Positions 34,936 through 46,474 of a stretch of DNA of 64,000 bases are shown one piece after another. The stretch covers positions 5,037,001 to 5,101,000 of the forward strand of contig NW_024466307.1 in assembly GCF_017591425.1 (NCBI RefSeq), written 5' to 3'. The notes beneath the pieces are model-generated. The model saw nothing but the letters and a program-made list of their open reading frames with translations, did not search any database and had not been told where the DNA came from. The DNA comes from Ochotona curzoniae (Eukaryota; Chordata; Mammalia; Lagomorpha; Ochotonidae). Both the position numbers and the translations under genes were made by a program. The first letter of the stretch is position 1, and the number at the start of each line of letters is the position of its first letter.

Positions 34936-35559
34936 CTTCTTTTTTCTTAATTTTATTTTTGATGATGCTTATATAGTTAATTAGGGTGGGAAGGGCCAAG
35001 AGTTAGAGGAAAGTGGATGTCACCATTGTTTCCACATTTTCCTTTTTCATCTTCCTAATCTGGGAAGAGTGGAGAGATAAGGGAGGAAGTTGCATCCAGC
35101 CTCCCAACTGCCTCAGCACCCAAGAATGTGGAGCAGCCACCCAATGTCATGCCAGGGTCCCCGAGGTGGGGCATGTTCCAAGGATCTTGCTCAAGTGGTG
35201 TCAATAGTTCAACAGTTCTGAATTGCTGTTGATAGTGTTGATCCAAGGATGACAATATCCCTCGAGAGTACACTGGTTAACCACCCACGTTAGAGTCTCC
35301 GTTTCCCACGATAATCGCTGTCAATGCTTGGCTAGGGTAGTTGATCAGTTTGTTCTGCCTTCCTTCTTCTGTAATGATACCAGGTGTCCTTGGCTGACTC
35401 CAATGGACTGCCATACCCTCATGTGCATCTGGATAGGTTGTCCACTGCTACGTCTGAGCCACAGAGGAGGGCCCAGCTCTGACACATGCACTCCACAGAC
35501 AGACCGTGGAGTTCACAATTCTGTCCATGGTTGGAGTTCTGAGTCTAGCAGTTCCCAAG
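34936..35559 (-). mobile_element. family B retroposon, reverse strand
   Basis: Starts at the T-rich tail (34936-34965). On the reverse strand it contains GTCAGAGCTGGGCCC, GGTATGGCAGTCCATTGGAG, ACACCTGGTATCATTACAG and GGCAGAACAAACTGATCAAC, nearly as in the 41697-43183 copy. It is 5'-truncated at about 35559 and sits inside a C-SINE. GTTTTC occurs on both sides of it, which may be the core of a short TSD. Confidence 0.85.
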
Positions 35560-35780
35560 TGTTTTCATCCAAGCTAATTGCTGATGCATCTGGGTAACAC
35601 AAGATGGCGCTAGTGCTTGGGTTCCTGTCTCCCACTGGAAGATCCAAGTGGAGTTCCAGGCTTCTCTGTGACCAGCTGGGGAATAAACTGGTAGATGGAA
35701 GATCTCTGTCCCACTCAGACTCTCCCTGAATTTTTGCAACTCTACTTTTCAAATAAGGAAGTAAGTAAATCTACAAAAAT
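35560..35780 (+). mobile_element. 3' part of the split C-SINE
   Basis: ATCCAAGCTAATTGCTGATGCATCTGGGTAA, AAGTGGAGTTCCAGGCTTC, AACTGGTAGATGGAAGATCTC and TTCAAATAAGGAAGTAAGTAAATC complete the element begun at 34852. Confidence 0.85.
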
Positions 35781-35785
35781 AGGTA

Positions 35786-36554
35786 ATAAGTTAGAGATAG
35801 TCCTCTTTGTAAAAGGAATATGCTTAACAAGGTTCACTCACTTATAGTTACCCATGTCGTTTCTCTATGGTGTTCAGCGTGTGCTTTACTGATTTTTTTT
35901 TTCAAAATAAGTAACAATTTTTGAATGTGAAATGAGAAGAGAGAAATGACTCATTGAAACAAGTCTTCCAAATGCCCTTTGTTTTTCTCAACTAAAGCAC
36001 TTGAAAGGATGATGTAAAACTTATTTTCACATGGCGATTTTCCAAGTCTTTCTCAAATGTATTCAAGGACATTATTTTGTGAACGTTTTAGGAATTGGAA
36101 TGTTTTCCCAGGAAACATCTCTAAATGTCCAAAATGCAGTCCAAGTCTATAAAAACAATATATATATATATAAACATATTTTAGTGCACTATGTGGTCAG
36201 CGGAATGTTTAATCAAAGTCGTTTGTTTCATTTTATGAACCATATGCTGTACTGCTTTTCCTGGCATGGATCAGGTTATTAAGAGATTACACAGGGATAC
36301 ACTTACCGTTTGTTTACAACTGCCTTCGTGGGCCCCAGAAGAGTGGGCCCTTGTATACCGAAGAACAGTCCCAGCAGACCTGGTTATTTGCCGTGATACA
36401 GACAAATAGAAGGTCAGGCTGTCTGCAGGAAAATTCCTCAGCAGTTTCTCGGTTCTCTATGTAAAGTAGATCAAATTCACGCAAAGTCCATGCTCTTGGA
36501 ATTTAAAACTCAAATGTGCAGTTTCAAACCTGAAACACATTTTGAATCAGTGCT
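35786..36554. other. unique sequence, nothing recognised
   Basis: No gene. A (TA)n of about 12 bases lies at 36160-36171. Confidence 0.5.
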
Positions 36555-36685
36555 GTCCTGGGCACTATAGGATTGGATAACCTTACTAGCCTTCTGTTAG
36601 ATGCTGGCTGCACACTCCGGCCACGTCATAACACCAGAAGTGTGAGCTCAGGTGGCCAGTCACCCTGAGTTTAGAGTCACTGCCT
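36555..36685. mobile_element. hAT-type non-autonomous DNA transposon remnant
   Basis: CCTGGGCACTATAGGATTGG..ACCTTACTAGCCTTCTGTTAGATGCTGG..ACACCAGAAGTG and a terminal AGAGTCACTGCC resemble the inner and end regions of MER-type hAT elements (..agcatccctggcctctacccactagatgcc..). Diverged; family not decided. Confidence 0.42.
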
Positions 36686-36689
36686 TAAG

Positions 36690-37857
36690 TCTTGCTTTCC
36701 TGATCCTTTCTGTTTCTCTTCCCGGTGGGATCCATTATGGCAACATCAGATGATCCTCCTTCTGGATAACATCTGATACTTCTCCTCCTGGAAAATGAAA
36801 GACCTAGTTTAGAGTCTGTGAGATAACTCTTCCTAGAAGTTAGGATTGCGTGTCATTGTGTTGGTACCATCTTACTAGCTTTTAGATGATGGTCCTGCCA
36901 GAAAAACAGTGTATTATGAACATGTGAGATTTAAAGCTCTTTAAGTCTGAAAATTGTGATCAGATAAATCAATTTATGCAGTCAGATTGAATACTCTGAA
37001 TTTTAATCACAACCTTTTATTTTTATAACATCACTAGCTTGTTAATGATTGCATGTTTTCCATCATTTCCATAAGCCAATTGGAAAATATATAGTTGCTA
37101 GTGTGATAATAAAAATTGCAGATCAGATCACTTTCATTACGTTTTAGTAAGTATTATTAAATAGCGGATAGTACATGTATACTCCCTTATATGTTTGGTA
37201 TATAAAATGTGTCAGGTCAAAGAACTTTACAGGATGTTCTTGTTGCATGAGATATCAAAACATATAGATATCAACTTTCAGTGGAAAAAAATAAATAATT
37301 TCAGAAAAATGGAAATGAGGCCTGCTGCACTTTCAGGGCTATCTTCAAGTTAACTGGAGAGAGAAGCTTAGGACTACAGAATATACAAACTCAGTCCTTT
37401 AGTAATGTTTCTAAGCTGTGACTCAGAAGGAGAAGGAGATAAGCTTTTATCCAAACCTTAAAAATTCAATCCAGGAGAAGCAATGAGAAAATTTACTATT
37501 GAAAATATCATTAATATGATTTTTAATATCCACAAGTTCATTAATCCTCATATTAGATAACACTTGATAAATATAGCTGGTATCTAACCTTGAAAATGTA
37601 AGATCTTTTATGCTGTCAATGTGTAAGACAAAAGAAGCTTGAGTTCTAAAAAACGTCTTTTGCTGTTAGCAAAGACCTGATATTTCTAGTGAGAGAGAAA
37701 TAAAAATAAATTTTATGTGACAGTAATAACCAAATAAATGCATGTAAATTATTACCTCCTTGGTTTAGGTCTGTCTTCTTAATCAAAAGTTTTTAAAGAA
37801 AGAGCATAACTTCTAATGAGTAACCTGAGTTACAGATCAGGAAAGGAGTGGGTATTT
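36690..37857. other. unique sequence, nothing recognised
   Basis: AT-rich DNA without exon or repeat signature. Confidence 0.5.
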
Positions 37858-37945
37858 AGGGATCCAGTCAACGGATGGAAGGTATCTGTTGTGTGTGTCT
37901 GCCTTTGAAATAAATAAAAATAAATAAAATAAATCTTCAAAGAAA
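37858..37945 (+). mobile_element. C-SINE 3' end fragment
   Basis: TTTAGGGATCCAGTCAACGGATGG, a TGTGTGTCTGCCTTTGAAATAAAT block and an (AAAT)n tail are the last 90 bases of a C-SINE; the 5' two thirds are absent. Confidence 0.72.
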
Positions 37946-38079
37946 AACACATAAATTGGGGAAACGTGATTGACAAGATGTAGCTAGTATACATCCAAGT
38001 GTAAGACAAGATAGTGCACAGTGTGTCATCAAAATATTTTAAGATTTATTAGGTATTTATCTGTGAGACTGTCATTGTT

Positions 38080-38280
38080 ATCCAGACACATAATAATACA
38101 ACAGCAAGAGTGAACTTCAGTGGTTGCAGTTGGTTTACCAGTTGCAGCAGGTGCGTCCTGCTGCTAAAGGATGATAATGTGGGAGGTGGTATAAAATATA
38201 GGTTGGGGAGTATGAGATATCTTTGTATCTTCCACTCTAAATTTCTGTGAAATTCAAATTACTCAAAAAAGTATTTAAAT
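38080..38280 (+). mobile_element. ancient L1M 3' end
   Basis: GCTAAAGGATGATAATGTGGGAGG..GGTTGGGGAGTATGAG..TTGTATCTTCCACTCTAAATTTCTGTGAAATTC..CTCAAAAAAG matches the sense 3' end of old L1M elements, including its A-rich close. Confidence 0.6.
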
Positions 38281-39547
38281 ATATTTCTATGTCTTAGTAA
38301 ATGTTGGAACCCATTGTGCCAAAAGACTCTGATTAACCTAAAATTTTGAAATAGTTATTGGATGTTCTGTGAGAAGGCATCATATGTAACTTGTCCTATT
38401 TAGCATTTGTTGATACAAATATATTGCATTGTAAGTGCAGTAACTCCCTGGGGCTTGTTGTACAAAAACGCCATTAGCCATGAAACCAATAGCCACAAAT
38501 GGCCAAAGAATGCAGTGGTATTAAAACCGGAACCTTACAGACTAGTAAAATCTAATAATATGAAGCTTCACAAACCCTGCACTGTAACCCAAAGACATAA
38601 CTTTCATCAGAGAAGAAAGTAAAAAGTTGGGTTAGAGGCAGCGTGTATGGGAAAAAAATGACAAGATTAAATGACTATACATTCAGTACGATTCAACCAT
38701 ATGGTTTCTTTGGTTGAAACTAATGTGATCTGATATTAAGTTTTTATTAATATCCTAATATCCAGAATGATATTGGTGCTTGTGTTTATTTAAAAATGGG
38801 TAGGTTTTACCGGAGTAAAATTTTGAAAGCTGACCGATGGTAAAGGGATCTTCACAATGTATCATTGGAGTGATGGCTGGGAAAACTTTGCGTACCGAGA
38901 TAAGTACACTCGCTATTGTGAGGAAGAACAACTCAGTCTCTGCAACGCACCTTAAATTTAGCCGTGCTGGCTGCACGTTATTCTCCATAATGACAGTACA
39001 ATTTCCTGCTTAATAACCACAGAATACTCTCTCTAAGCAAAGGAAATTAGTGCCATTCCTCTACATTTAATCACCATAAGAACGTTATCACTTTGTAGAA
39101 AAAACATTTAGAAATGAGAAAGAACGGTTTATAGTATTCACACACTTTTCTTCTGTCTCTGAACCCATTCACAGGAATCTGTGACTTACGCAGTAACTTG
39201 CTGTAAAGTGTTAGGCAGTTACGCAGACACAATATGTGCACCTTCAGATAGCCGCAAATCTCAGAGCTGCTAAGAAAGGAAAAATAGACAAATGCAGTCA
39301 TAGATTTCAGTGGAGATGAAGCTGGAGTCTTTTCTGCCCTTTTTAACTTTCATTTTAATCTTATTATTCTGATATGATTTTTAAAGAAAATAGATATTTC
39401 CTCTGTAACACATAATGGAGAAAAACAGTATTTTCTCAAAAAAAAATCACTGGCTAGTTACCTAGTGGTCTTATAAGAAAATTTATATTGCTATTTTAAT
39501 ACTGGCACTGAGAAGAGCTGCATTCATTCATAAATGATTGTAGCCTA
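38281..39547. other. unique sequence, nothing recognised
   Basis: No exon or repeat assigned. The frames at 38755-38988 and 39071-39301 on the reverse strand show no domain or family resemblance. Confidence 0.5.
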
Positions 39548-39785
39548 GACCTAGGCTTTGGTGCAGCAGTTAAGACACCACTTAGCATCCTTGCAGCCCG
39601 GTCACAGTGCTCAACTCCTGAGCCCTGCATCCTGCTAACATCCAACCTGAGAAACGAGTTCCTGGCTCCTGGCCCAACCCTGCCTGATGAGAACTTTAGG
39701 GAAGGGAACAGGTACATGAGTGTGTTTCTCGTCCCCACCCTGCCTCCCATCTGTTTCTCTCCCTATCCCTCAAATATAACCCAAA
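39548..39785 (+). mobile_element. very old C-SINE
   Basis: GGCTTTGGTGCAGCAGTTAAGACACCACTT head, CAACCTGAGAAACGAGTTCCTGGCTCC middle and TGTTTCTCTCCCTATCCCTCAAATATAA tail. The conserved GATCCCATATGG block is lost. Confidence 0.65.
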
Positions 39786-41194
39786 CAAAAACTATTGCAG
39801 CATTAACGTCATCATTTTAAGTGCAAACCTCTCATCTTTTAGCCATTTATAGAATTCTACACAGTTGACCCCTTTGTTATCATCCATGTGTATATTTACA
39901 AGGAAGTACATCTTTCCTGATTTTTTTTCTTGTAGTAAGAACATTTAATATGAATATTTTCTCCAAAAGTTTAAGTATAGGATACAGTGTTGTTGGCGGT
40001 GGGCTACTGTTGTATCCATGCTATTTAGAATTCAGCTGATTAATAAAAAGATTTATATTTACTGATTTATAACTTTTATTTTTACCTTCTCCCACCCCAG
40101 GACCAAATAATTGCCATTCCAGTCTTGGATTTTGTAAATTTAACTACCTTAAAAAGAAGTGAAATTCTACCATCCCCTAATTTTTCTCTCTACTAAGTAT
40201 TTTTGTGTGCTTATTTTTACTTGCAAGGATTTATTTTGTCTTATTTTTCTGTATTCTGGGGCATTCATTTATAAGACTCAATCATAAATTCCACCAGGAA
40301 CTCATCAATTCATCCTTGTCTCCCTATAATCTTATTCCAAAGATATCCACAATACACTTGCTGATTAAGAACGTTGAGCTAGCTGATATCAAGAGCCGTG
40401 TTTCCACAGCCCTTCTAGATGTCCACCTAGGTTTTCATTCCCAGAGGTCCGTCTGTCACCATGCAAAATGAACAAAAAATCCCCCAAATCTAAAAATGTG
40501 GTTTCTTAGGTTTGGTAGAATCAGAAACTGATCAATTGATCAAAAAGTGTCTTCTGGAAGTTAATCATGTGTTTAAAGAACACTCAACACCACCTTAACC
40601 CACATGTTGTAGATTGTACTTTATGGAGGATTTTAGGCTGTGACCGAGAAGGGGAAGAAATTCAAAACTGTCCAGACCTTGTCTATGTTGAGCAATTCTG
40701 TCTGCTATAGCTGTTGCCAAATGGTTTATACATGGAGCACTCACAAGAGATTTATTTTTCATCTGAAGCTTAGGGAAATATACAATAGCACAACGAATGA
40801 CAAATGCTATAATTGCTTAGAGTTGTTATCATCTCTGTGTGACAGATCAAATCTGGAAGCCTAAAATAAACTAAGCAAGCATTCACTCTGCAAAAGAGTA
40901 TGCACCAAGTAACTGCTTACTTTTGTCAGAGTTCACTGGAAAGTCAACTGTTCAAAGTGATTTCGGCATTGTCCCCTGAGCAGTCAATGTGCTCAATGGA
41001 GCTTGGCTGGCTTTCTGTTACTCTTTGCTATGCTACCCAGCATAAAACAAAGATCAGCTTCAGGGTTAAAGTGGGGTTTTGGCACAATTGTGAGAAAGCT
41101 ATTCTATTTACTTCAATTAAAACTCTCCCCAAAGGACTGTTCTCTTCACTAGTTAGTAATCCCATATTGCAGAAGTCCTGCATTCTAGGCATGT
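39786..41194. other. unique sequence, one possible L1 scrap
   Basis: No gene. The part 40090-40240 (TCCAGTCTTGGATTTTGTAAATTTAACTACC.., TGTGTGCTTATTTTTAC) may be an ancient L1 3' untranslated region read backwards, but the match is weak. Confidence 0.4.
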
Positions 41195-41668
41195 GAGGGT
41201 GCTTCAGAAAGCTTATTGAAAGGGCCAGTGAATAGTACAATGAATAAGATGCCTCTTGTGACACCCATGTCTTCCATACGAATACCTGAGTTAGAGTCAG
41301 CTCTCTTCAATCCTAGCTTCCTCCCAGTGCATGCCCAGGAAGGCAACATACATGGTTGACACAAGTAGTTTGGGCTCTACTACATATGTGGAAAAGCCAG
41401 CTTGAGTTCCAGTGTGTTAGCTTTAGTGTAACCTGGCCCAGCCCTCGCTGCTGCAGTTATATGCAGAGTGAACCAGTAGATAGAAAATTGATGTTTATGC
41501 CACTCTGTCTGTCTCTGTGTGTGTGTCTCTTTTTGTCTCTGTTTCAAAAAAATTTTTTTTTAATTCAAGGAAAATGGAATGAAAATGCATATTTTAGTAT
41601 AAACATTTTGAAATTCATGCTTTTCACTCCATAAAACATATTTCCTGTGAAGTTTCTAAAGACTCAGC
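41195..41668. mobile_element. mariner-like MITE interrupted by a C-SINE
   Basis: Left terminal inverted repeat GAGGGTGCTTCAGAAAGC..GAAA at 41195-41220; right repeat at about 41643-41668 (reverse GAGTCTTTAGAAACTTC..GGAAA). The inner TGGAATGAAAATGC..AACATTTTGAAATTCATGC is typical of this family. Without the SINE the element is about 140 bases. Sister copies lie at 50617-50733 and 57433-57551. Confidence 0.65.
41222..41555 (+). mobile_element. old C-SINE inside the MITE
   Basis: GGGCCAGTGAATAGTACAATG head, ACATATGTGGAAAAGCCAGCTTGAG middle, TGAACCAGTAGATAGAAAAT and a TCTCTGTGTGTGTGTCTC tail. It lies between the two halves of the MITE, so it is younger than the MITE. Confidence 0.78.
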
Positions 41669-41679
41669 TGCATGGATTT

Positions 41680-41696
41680 AAAATTTCTGCCCCAAA
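41680..41696. repeat. left TSD of family B element
   Basis: AAAATTTCTGCCCCAAA, matched by AAAATTTCTGCTCCCAAA at 43184-43201 with one insertion. Confidence 0.8.
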
Positions 41697-42240
41697 CTAT
41701 GTCAAGCTAAACTACAGAACCACTTAGAGAGTGCAAGATCTGGGAGTGAAAGTAAGCCCATTAGGGAAATAGTGGACACCTCTGTGGTGGGCTGCAACTT
41801 CCACTGATGAGTGTGGAAACTAGGACTAGGGGCAGGCATGGCTAGACAGACAGTGGCACCCGTCGGCACCAGTGTGGACTGAATAGTGAGGCTGGTTGGC
41901 TTTAACTAGGCTTCAATGCTCTTTGACATGTATGAGAGTCGAATGAGATGTGGGACAGACTCTACCAGTCTGCTGTTCATGCTGGCAAGCACAGAAACCA
42001 GGGCAGGACGCGGGTCTGGTGAGGGTTATTGTGGATTGCTCCAACTAGGCTACAGCTCACACTGGTTTATGTGACGGCCAGGTGTATGATAGGCAGGATT
42101 GGGCTGGTCCACAACACCCATTGGTTTGTGTAGAAGACAGGCTGGAGACAGATTTGACACAGCAATGGCAAATGCCAGTTTGTCCATAGGCTGATTTGGG
42201 CAATGGACTGTGCTGAACCATGTATTGGCATGCACACATA

Positions 42241-42254
42241 AGAATCAAGTCTGG
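42241..42254. repeat. left TSD of nested C-SINE
   Basis: AGAATCAAGTCTGG, repeated as AGAACCAGGTCTGG at 42566-42579, two mismatches. Confidence 0.85.
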
Positions 42255-42565
42255 GCGCGATAGCATAGTGGTTAGTCTTCGCCTTGCATGTGCCAGGATC
42301 CCATATGGGCACCGGTTCTAATCCTAGCGGCCCTGCTGCCCATCCAGCTCCCTGCTTGTGGCCTGGGAAAGCAGTCGAGGATAGCCCAAAGCCTTGGGAC
42401 CCCGCATGCACCTGGGAGACCCGGAAGAGCTCCTGACTCCCAGCCTCGGAACCGCGAGTACCAGCTGTTGCGGTCACTTGGGAAGTGAATCATTGGACGG
42501 AAGATGTTCCTCTCTGTCTCTTCTCTGTATACCTGCCTTTCTAATAAAAATAAATTAAAAAAAAA
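42255..42565 (+). mobile_element. C-SINE nested in family B element
   Basis: GCGCGATAGCATAGTGGTTAG head, GATCCCATATGGGCACCGG (42298-42316), CCTGCTTGTGGCCTGGGAAAGC and a CCTTTCTAATAAAAATAAATT tail. It is close to the youngest copies. The two-base divergence between its TSDs suggests moderate age. Confidence 0.94.
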
Positions 42566-43183
42566 AGAACCAGGTCTGGAATCACCTCATATGAGGTTTC
42601 TTTGGAGATCCCCCCCACAACTGAATTGCTGGACTAGGATGGAGAGAATTGCAGACTCCGTGGTCTGACCATGGAGTGCAGGTGTCAGAGCTGGGCCTCC
42701 TTAGTGGCTCAGACGTAGCAGTGGACAGCCTATCCAGAAGCACATGGAGGGTATGGCAGTCCATTGGAGACTGCAGAGGACACCTGGTATCATTACAGAG
42801 AAAGGAAGGCAGAACAAATTGATCAATACCCTAGCCAGGCATTGGCAGTGATTATCCTGGCAAACGGAGACCTTAAGGTGGACTATGTCAGCCAGTGGAT
42901 TCTGGAGAGATTTTGTTGTGATTGGAGTGGTGAGCTCAACAGCAATCCAGAACTGTTGAGCTGTCAAAATCACTTGAGCAGGACCCTCGGAGCGCTCCCC
43001 ACCTCGGGGACCCTGGGATGGGTGGGAGGCTGGGTGTGGCTTCTCCCCTTATCGCCCTCCTTCCCCCAGATACAGGAAGGAAAAAAAGAGAATGTGAAAA
43101 CAATGGTCTCACCCACTTTCCTCTAGTCCTTGACTCTTTGCATTCTAATCAACTATGTAAAAATTATCAAAAGTAAAATTTTA

Positions 43184-43201
43184 AAAATTTCTGCTCCCAA
43201 A
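43184..43201. repeat. right TSD of family B element
   Basis: AAAATTTCTGCTCCCAAA; pairs with 41680-41696. Confidence 0.8.
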
Positions 43202-43378
43202 TAAACTGACCTTTAAACTCCACTTTTCTTCAAAATGTCCTTGCAGATCACCACTTTGTGGTTATAGTCTATAAGAAAGAACTCTCACCTGCACCACCTG
43301 CACATGGCACGCGTGGTGAAGTAGGCACATATCTGTGTTGTCTATCTCACAGGAGATCTGTGTTAGAAATATTTTATC

Positions 43379-43650
43379 AGCCAGTGTGTGGCACAGCAGG
43401 TAAAGCCAGCAATGACGACACCGACATCCCATGCCAGAGCAGCAGTTCGAGCCCCAGCTGCTCTGCTCTGGTCCAGTTCCATGCTGATGCATGTGGGAAA
43501 GCAGCAGAAGGAACAACTGTTGTTCCTGGTTCCTGGTTTGAACCTGGCCCAGCCTCAGCCATCTTTGGATTGGGTTTCTTATGTGTCTCTGCCAAGCTGC
43601 TTTTAAAGTAAATAAAATGAATCTTAGAAAATAAATAATAAATGTCCTTT
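43379..43650 (+). mobile_element. old C-SINE
   Basis: AGCCAGTGTGTGGCACAGCAGGTAAAGCC head, GACATCCCATGCCAGAGCAGC, GCATGTGGGAAAGCAGCAG and an AAAGTAAATAAAATGAATCTTAG tail. Diverged, no TSD. Confidence 0.8.
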
Positions 43651-44134
43651 CATGACAGAGGCTGGTAATCCAGCAAATCATGATTGTGAATATTAATAAA
43701 CATATTCTTTATAAACATGCTTGGCTTGGAGAAAGTTCTATGGGGAGAGAAGAAGGAATATTCATTAGAATTTCTACTACGCATCAAAACTAGGCTTTAG
43801 TGTCACCAAGGGAACCATTGCATGGCGCATTCCCACTTCCCTGAATTTCTGAAGGGAGCAGCAGTCTTATTTTAAAATCAAATGACATTGAAGAATCCCA
43901 GGACCTCACCACATGTCTAGAGGGTATGTGTATACTCCAATGAGAAGTGCTGTTGGGGGAAAGAAGAGATGGCCGTGTCACTGTCAGGTCTTCTCTCTCC
44001 GCGGGCAGGTGCAGCTGTTGCAACACAAGCTAGCTGGCTGAAATCCTAGCCCTGTTTCTGTTTAGTTCTGTAATGTTTAGGCACAATACTCTGTGTGTTG
44101 CTTTCTCAATTAAAAAAATATAATAATAACAACA
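43651..44134. other. unique sequence, nothing recognised
   Basis: No gene or repeat seen before the next C-SINE. Confidence 0.5.
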
Positions 44135-44410
44135 GGGCCCAGTGCTATAGCCAAGCAGCTAAAAGTTCTCGCCTTGAAGGTGCCAGGATCCCATATGGCC
44201 GTTGGTTCTAATCCTGGCAGCCCCGCTCCCCATCCAGCTCCCTGCTTGTGGCCTGGGAAAGCAGTCGAGGATGGCCCAAGGCCTTGGGACTGTGCACCCA
44301 TGTGGGAGACCTGGAAGAGGCTCCGGGCTCCTGGCATCAGATTGGCTCAGCTCCAGCCATTGCAGGCTTTTGAGGAGTGAATAGATAAATAAACCTTTAA
44401 AAAAAATAAT
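44135..44410 (+). mobile_element. C-SINE lacking part of its CT-rich 3' region
   Basis: Head GGGCCCAGTGCTATAGCC, a clear GATCCCATATGG (44188-44199) and GTGGCCTGGGAAAGCAGTCGAGG are well kept. The TCTCTGTCTC block is missing: GAGGAGTGAATAGATAAATAAACC runs straight into the tail. So the copy is shortened internally or belongs to a shorter subtype. Confidence 0.9.
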
Positions 44411-45616
44411 AAAACATTGTCTTTTTCATGAGGTCTTTGCTCTTTTCCCTTCCCTGACAGGTGAAGATTAGAAGAGTAAATGATCATAGTAAGCCCTTTA
44501 AGAAAGAAAGCAAATTAAATATTAGTGATTCATAGAGTTAAATGAAACTAGATTAATTTCTGGAGAAACCTTACAAAATTTTTTTTGGAATAAAATAAGA
44601 CAAAGCCTAGAATTAGAGTGTTCACAAACCCTTGGGAACCTACGTAAGATTCCTGTACCTCTTGTTTATGCATCTGCAAGTGACTATCTTCTTGCAACTT
44701 TTCATTTATCATGCTAATTTCCTGCATTGAAAGTATATAAACAAATTGCCTTCAAACATTCACAATGCTTGGACGTATTCTCCAGGTGCTTCTCACTGAA
44801 TGTAACCATAGCCACTAGGCCCCAAACCTTAACAGTCTTGCTTCTACATTTGTCGTCTGTGTTCATGGGACTTGGAGATCTGTTTGCAGGTAAAGCCATA
44901 CATCAGACAGTACAAAGAAATACAAGCTAAGAACTTCTAGGTACTGCTCTCACTATCAAGTTATAACTACCCGTGGCTGTTAGCTGAAAGGAGGGCCTGG
45001 GTTCCACCAGGAAGCTCATTGCAACGGGACTCCAAAGAGGAGTTTGAGTACAAATATACTGGAAATTCATGCATGTGAGGTTACTTTAGGAAGGTCAGTG
45101 ACATTCCAAAGGAAAAAAGGAAGATTCTATCAACTTGAAGATGAATTATAAATTCACTTTCTAAGAGCCAGAAGAGAGAACATCTTAAAATGTTTACATT
45201 ACAAAAATAGAGGCAGTTGTATGCCCCTGGTTCTGTGAAATGTCCCCACGCATGCATTAGTTGCACAGGTGTGCAAGCGTGCGAAGTGATGAACGCAAAA
45301 GTGTTTACCAAAATGTTAGTGTGATACCTCAAGATAATGGGATTTTAGGACATTTTAATACCTCATCTTTTTATACCTTTTATTAAAGTTCTTCCTGTGT
45401 CTTAAATTTTACACAGTAGATAGACTTACCATTTATATTCTTTTATTTTAAAAAGCACTTTTATTTACAAATAAAAGTCCATATCTTATTACGACTGTAC
45501 TCAAACCTAAATAGTTCACTGGGATTGTTGGTTCAAGCAAATGAAACAAGTTTTGTGAAATAACCCCTGATTATTTTCTCAGTGCAGTGCTGTTTTTGAT
45601 GAGTTATTATTCATTG
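44411..45616. other. unique sequence, nothing recognised
   Basis: No exon. At 45245-45300 there is a short CpG-bearing, purine/pyrimidine-alternating segment (GCACAGGTGTGCAAGCGTGCG region) of unknown meaning. Confidence 0.5.
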
Positions 45617-45919
45617 TTTTTAAAGATTTATTTTTTTATTGGAAAGGCAGATATACAGAGAGAAGATACAGAGAAAAGATCTTCTGATTGCTGGTTCACA
45701 AGTGGTTGCAGGTGTCCAGAGCTGAGCCAATCCAAAGCCAGGAGCCTGGGACTTCTTCTGGTTCTCCCACTCAGGTGCAGGGTCCCAAGGCTTTGGGCCT
45801 TCCCAGGCCACAAGTAGGGAGCTGGGTGGGAACTGAGGCTGCTGGGATTGGAATTGGTGCCCATAAGGACCTGGTGCATTCAAGGTGAGAATTTAGCCAC
45901 TAGACTATCCTGCTGGGCC
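45617..45919 (-). mobile_element. C-SINE, reverse strand, fairly complete
   Basis: TTTAAAGATTTATTTTTTTATTGGAAAGGCAGATATACAG start, CCAAAGCCAGGAGCCTGGG, GCAGGGTCCCAAGGCTTTGGGCC, ending CTATCCTGCTGGGCCC. A short shared TCATT(C)ATT flank hints at a TSD but is not decisive. Confidence 0.9.
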
Positions 45920-46474
45920 CTGGTCATTCATTTTGAATCTTAAGCAATCTGCTTAGTCTGTTGTGGTTCAGTCATCCTGTTTTGGAACTCACTCTTTCCT
46001 TCTTGTTTTTGCTGTAGATTTCAATTTGAGTGCTGTCTCATCTGTGGAGTTTTTCCAGTACCTCCCAACTGTGAACTTTCTACCATTCCCCTTGGTCACC
46101 TGGTCACCTGTTAGATTATTATGCAACAATGATAGGCAGTATCCATCTGTACCTGTTAGGGAAGGTAGTGTGGTAAGAACAGTTATGGCTGAGTTGGATC
46201 AATGTAACGATGGAAGTATGAAGTGGGTTGAGGAGGGCCAAGGAGGGGATCCATTTCAGTGAATGAAGATAAGGAAAGCTTGGCAGAATGGGAAATACTG
46301 GAGTGAAGTATTGAACAGCTTTGACAAATGAAAGCCTTGGGTTCCATCCATGAGTTCCAGTAAGAACGCTGCCTGTGTAAGGCAGTGGTGCACACACCCA
46401 TGCCTGTGGGCTGCAGCAGCACCGAGCATCTGCAATAAGATCCACCGTGGGCTGCTTTCTGTTGTCTGCTTTCT
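45920..46474. other. unique sequence, nothing recognised
   Basis: No coding or repeat assignment; the 153-codon reverse frame at 46119-46580 has no recognisable protein character. Confidence 0.5.

Larger units (their letters stand above)
41697..43183 (+). mobile_element. family B retroposon with nested C-SINE
   Basis: The longest copy here: 5'-truncated at 41697 and ending in CTAATCAACTATGTAAAAATTATC plus an A-rich tail. Degenerate tandem units fill 41800-42230. The unit ATCACTTGAGCAGGACCC..CACCTCGGGGACCCTGGGATG and a GGCTGGGTGTGGCTTCTCCCC segment precede the tail. About 1.18 kb is its own sequence and the rest is the C-SINE at 42255-42565. Frames across it (such as 42764-43126) look accidental. 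Probable L1 3' untranslated region; the LINE protein region is not included. Confidence 0.85.

Noticed and set aside
42067..42477. 136-codon reverse frame
   Set aside because: Crosses the boundary between the family B element and a younger C-SINE, so it cannot be an ancestral gene.
43262..43681. 139-codon reverse frame
   Set aside because: Mostly an old C-SINE read backwards.
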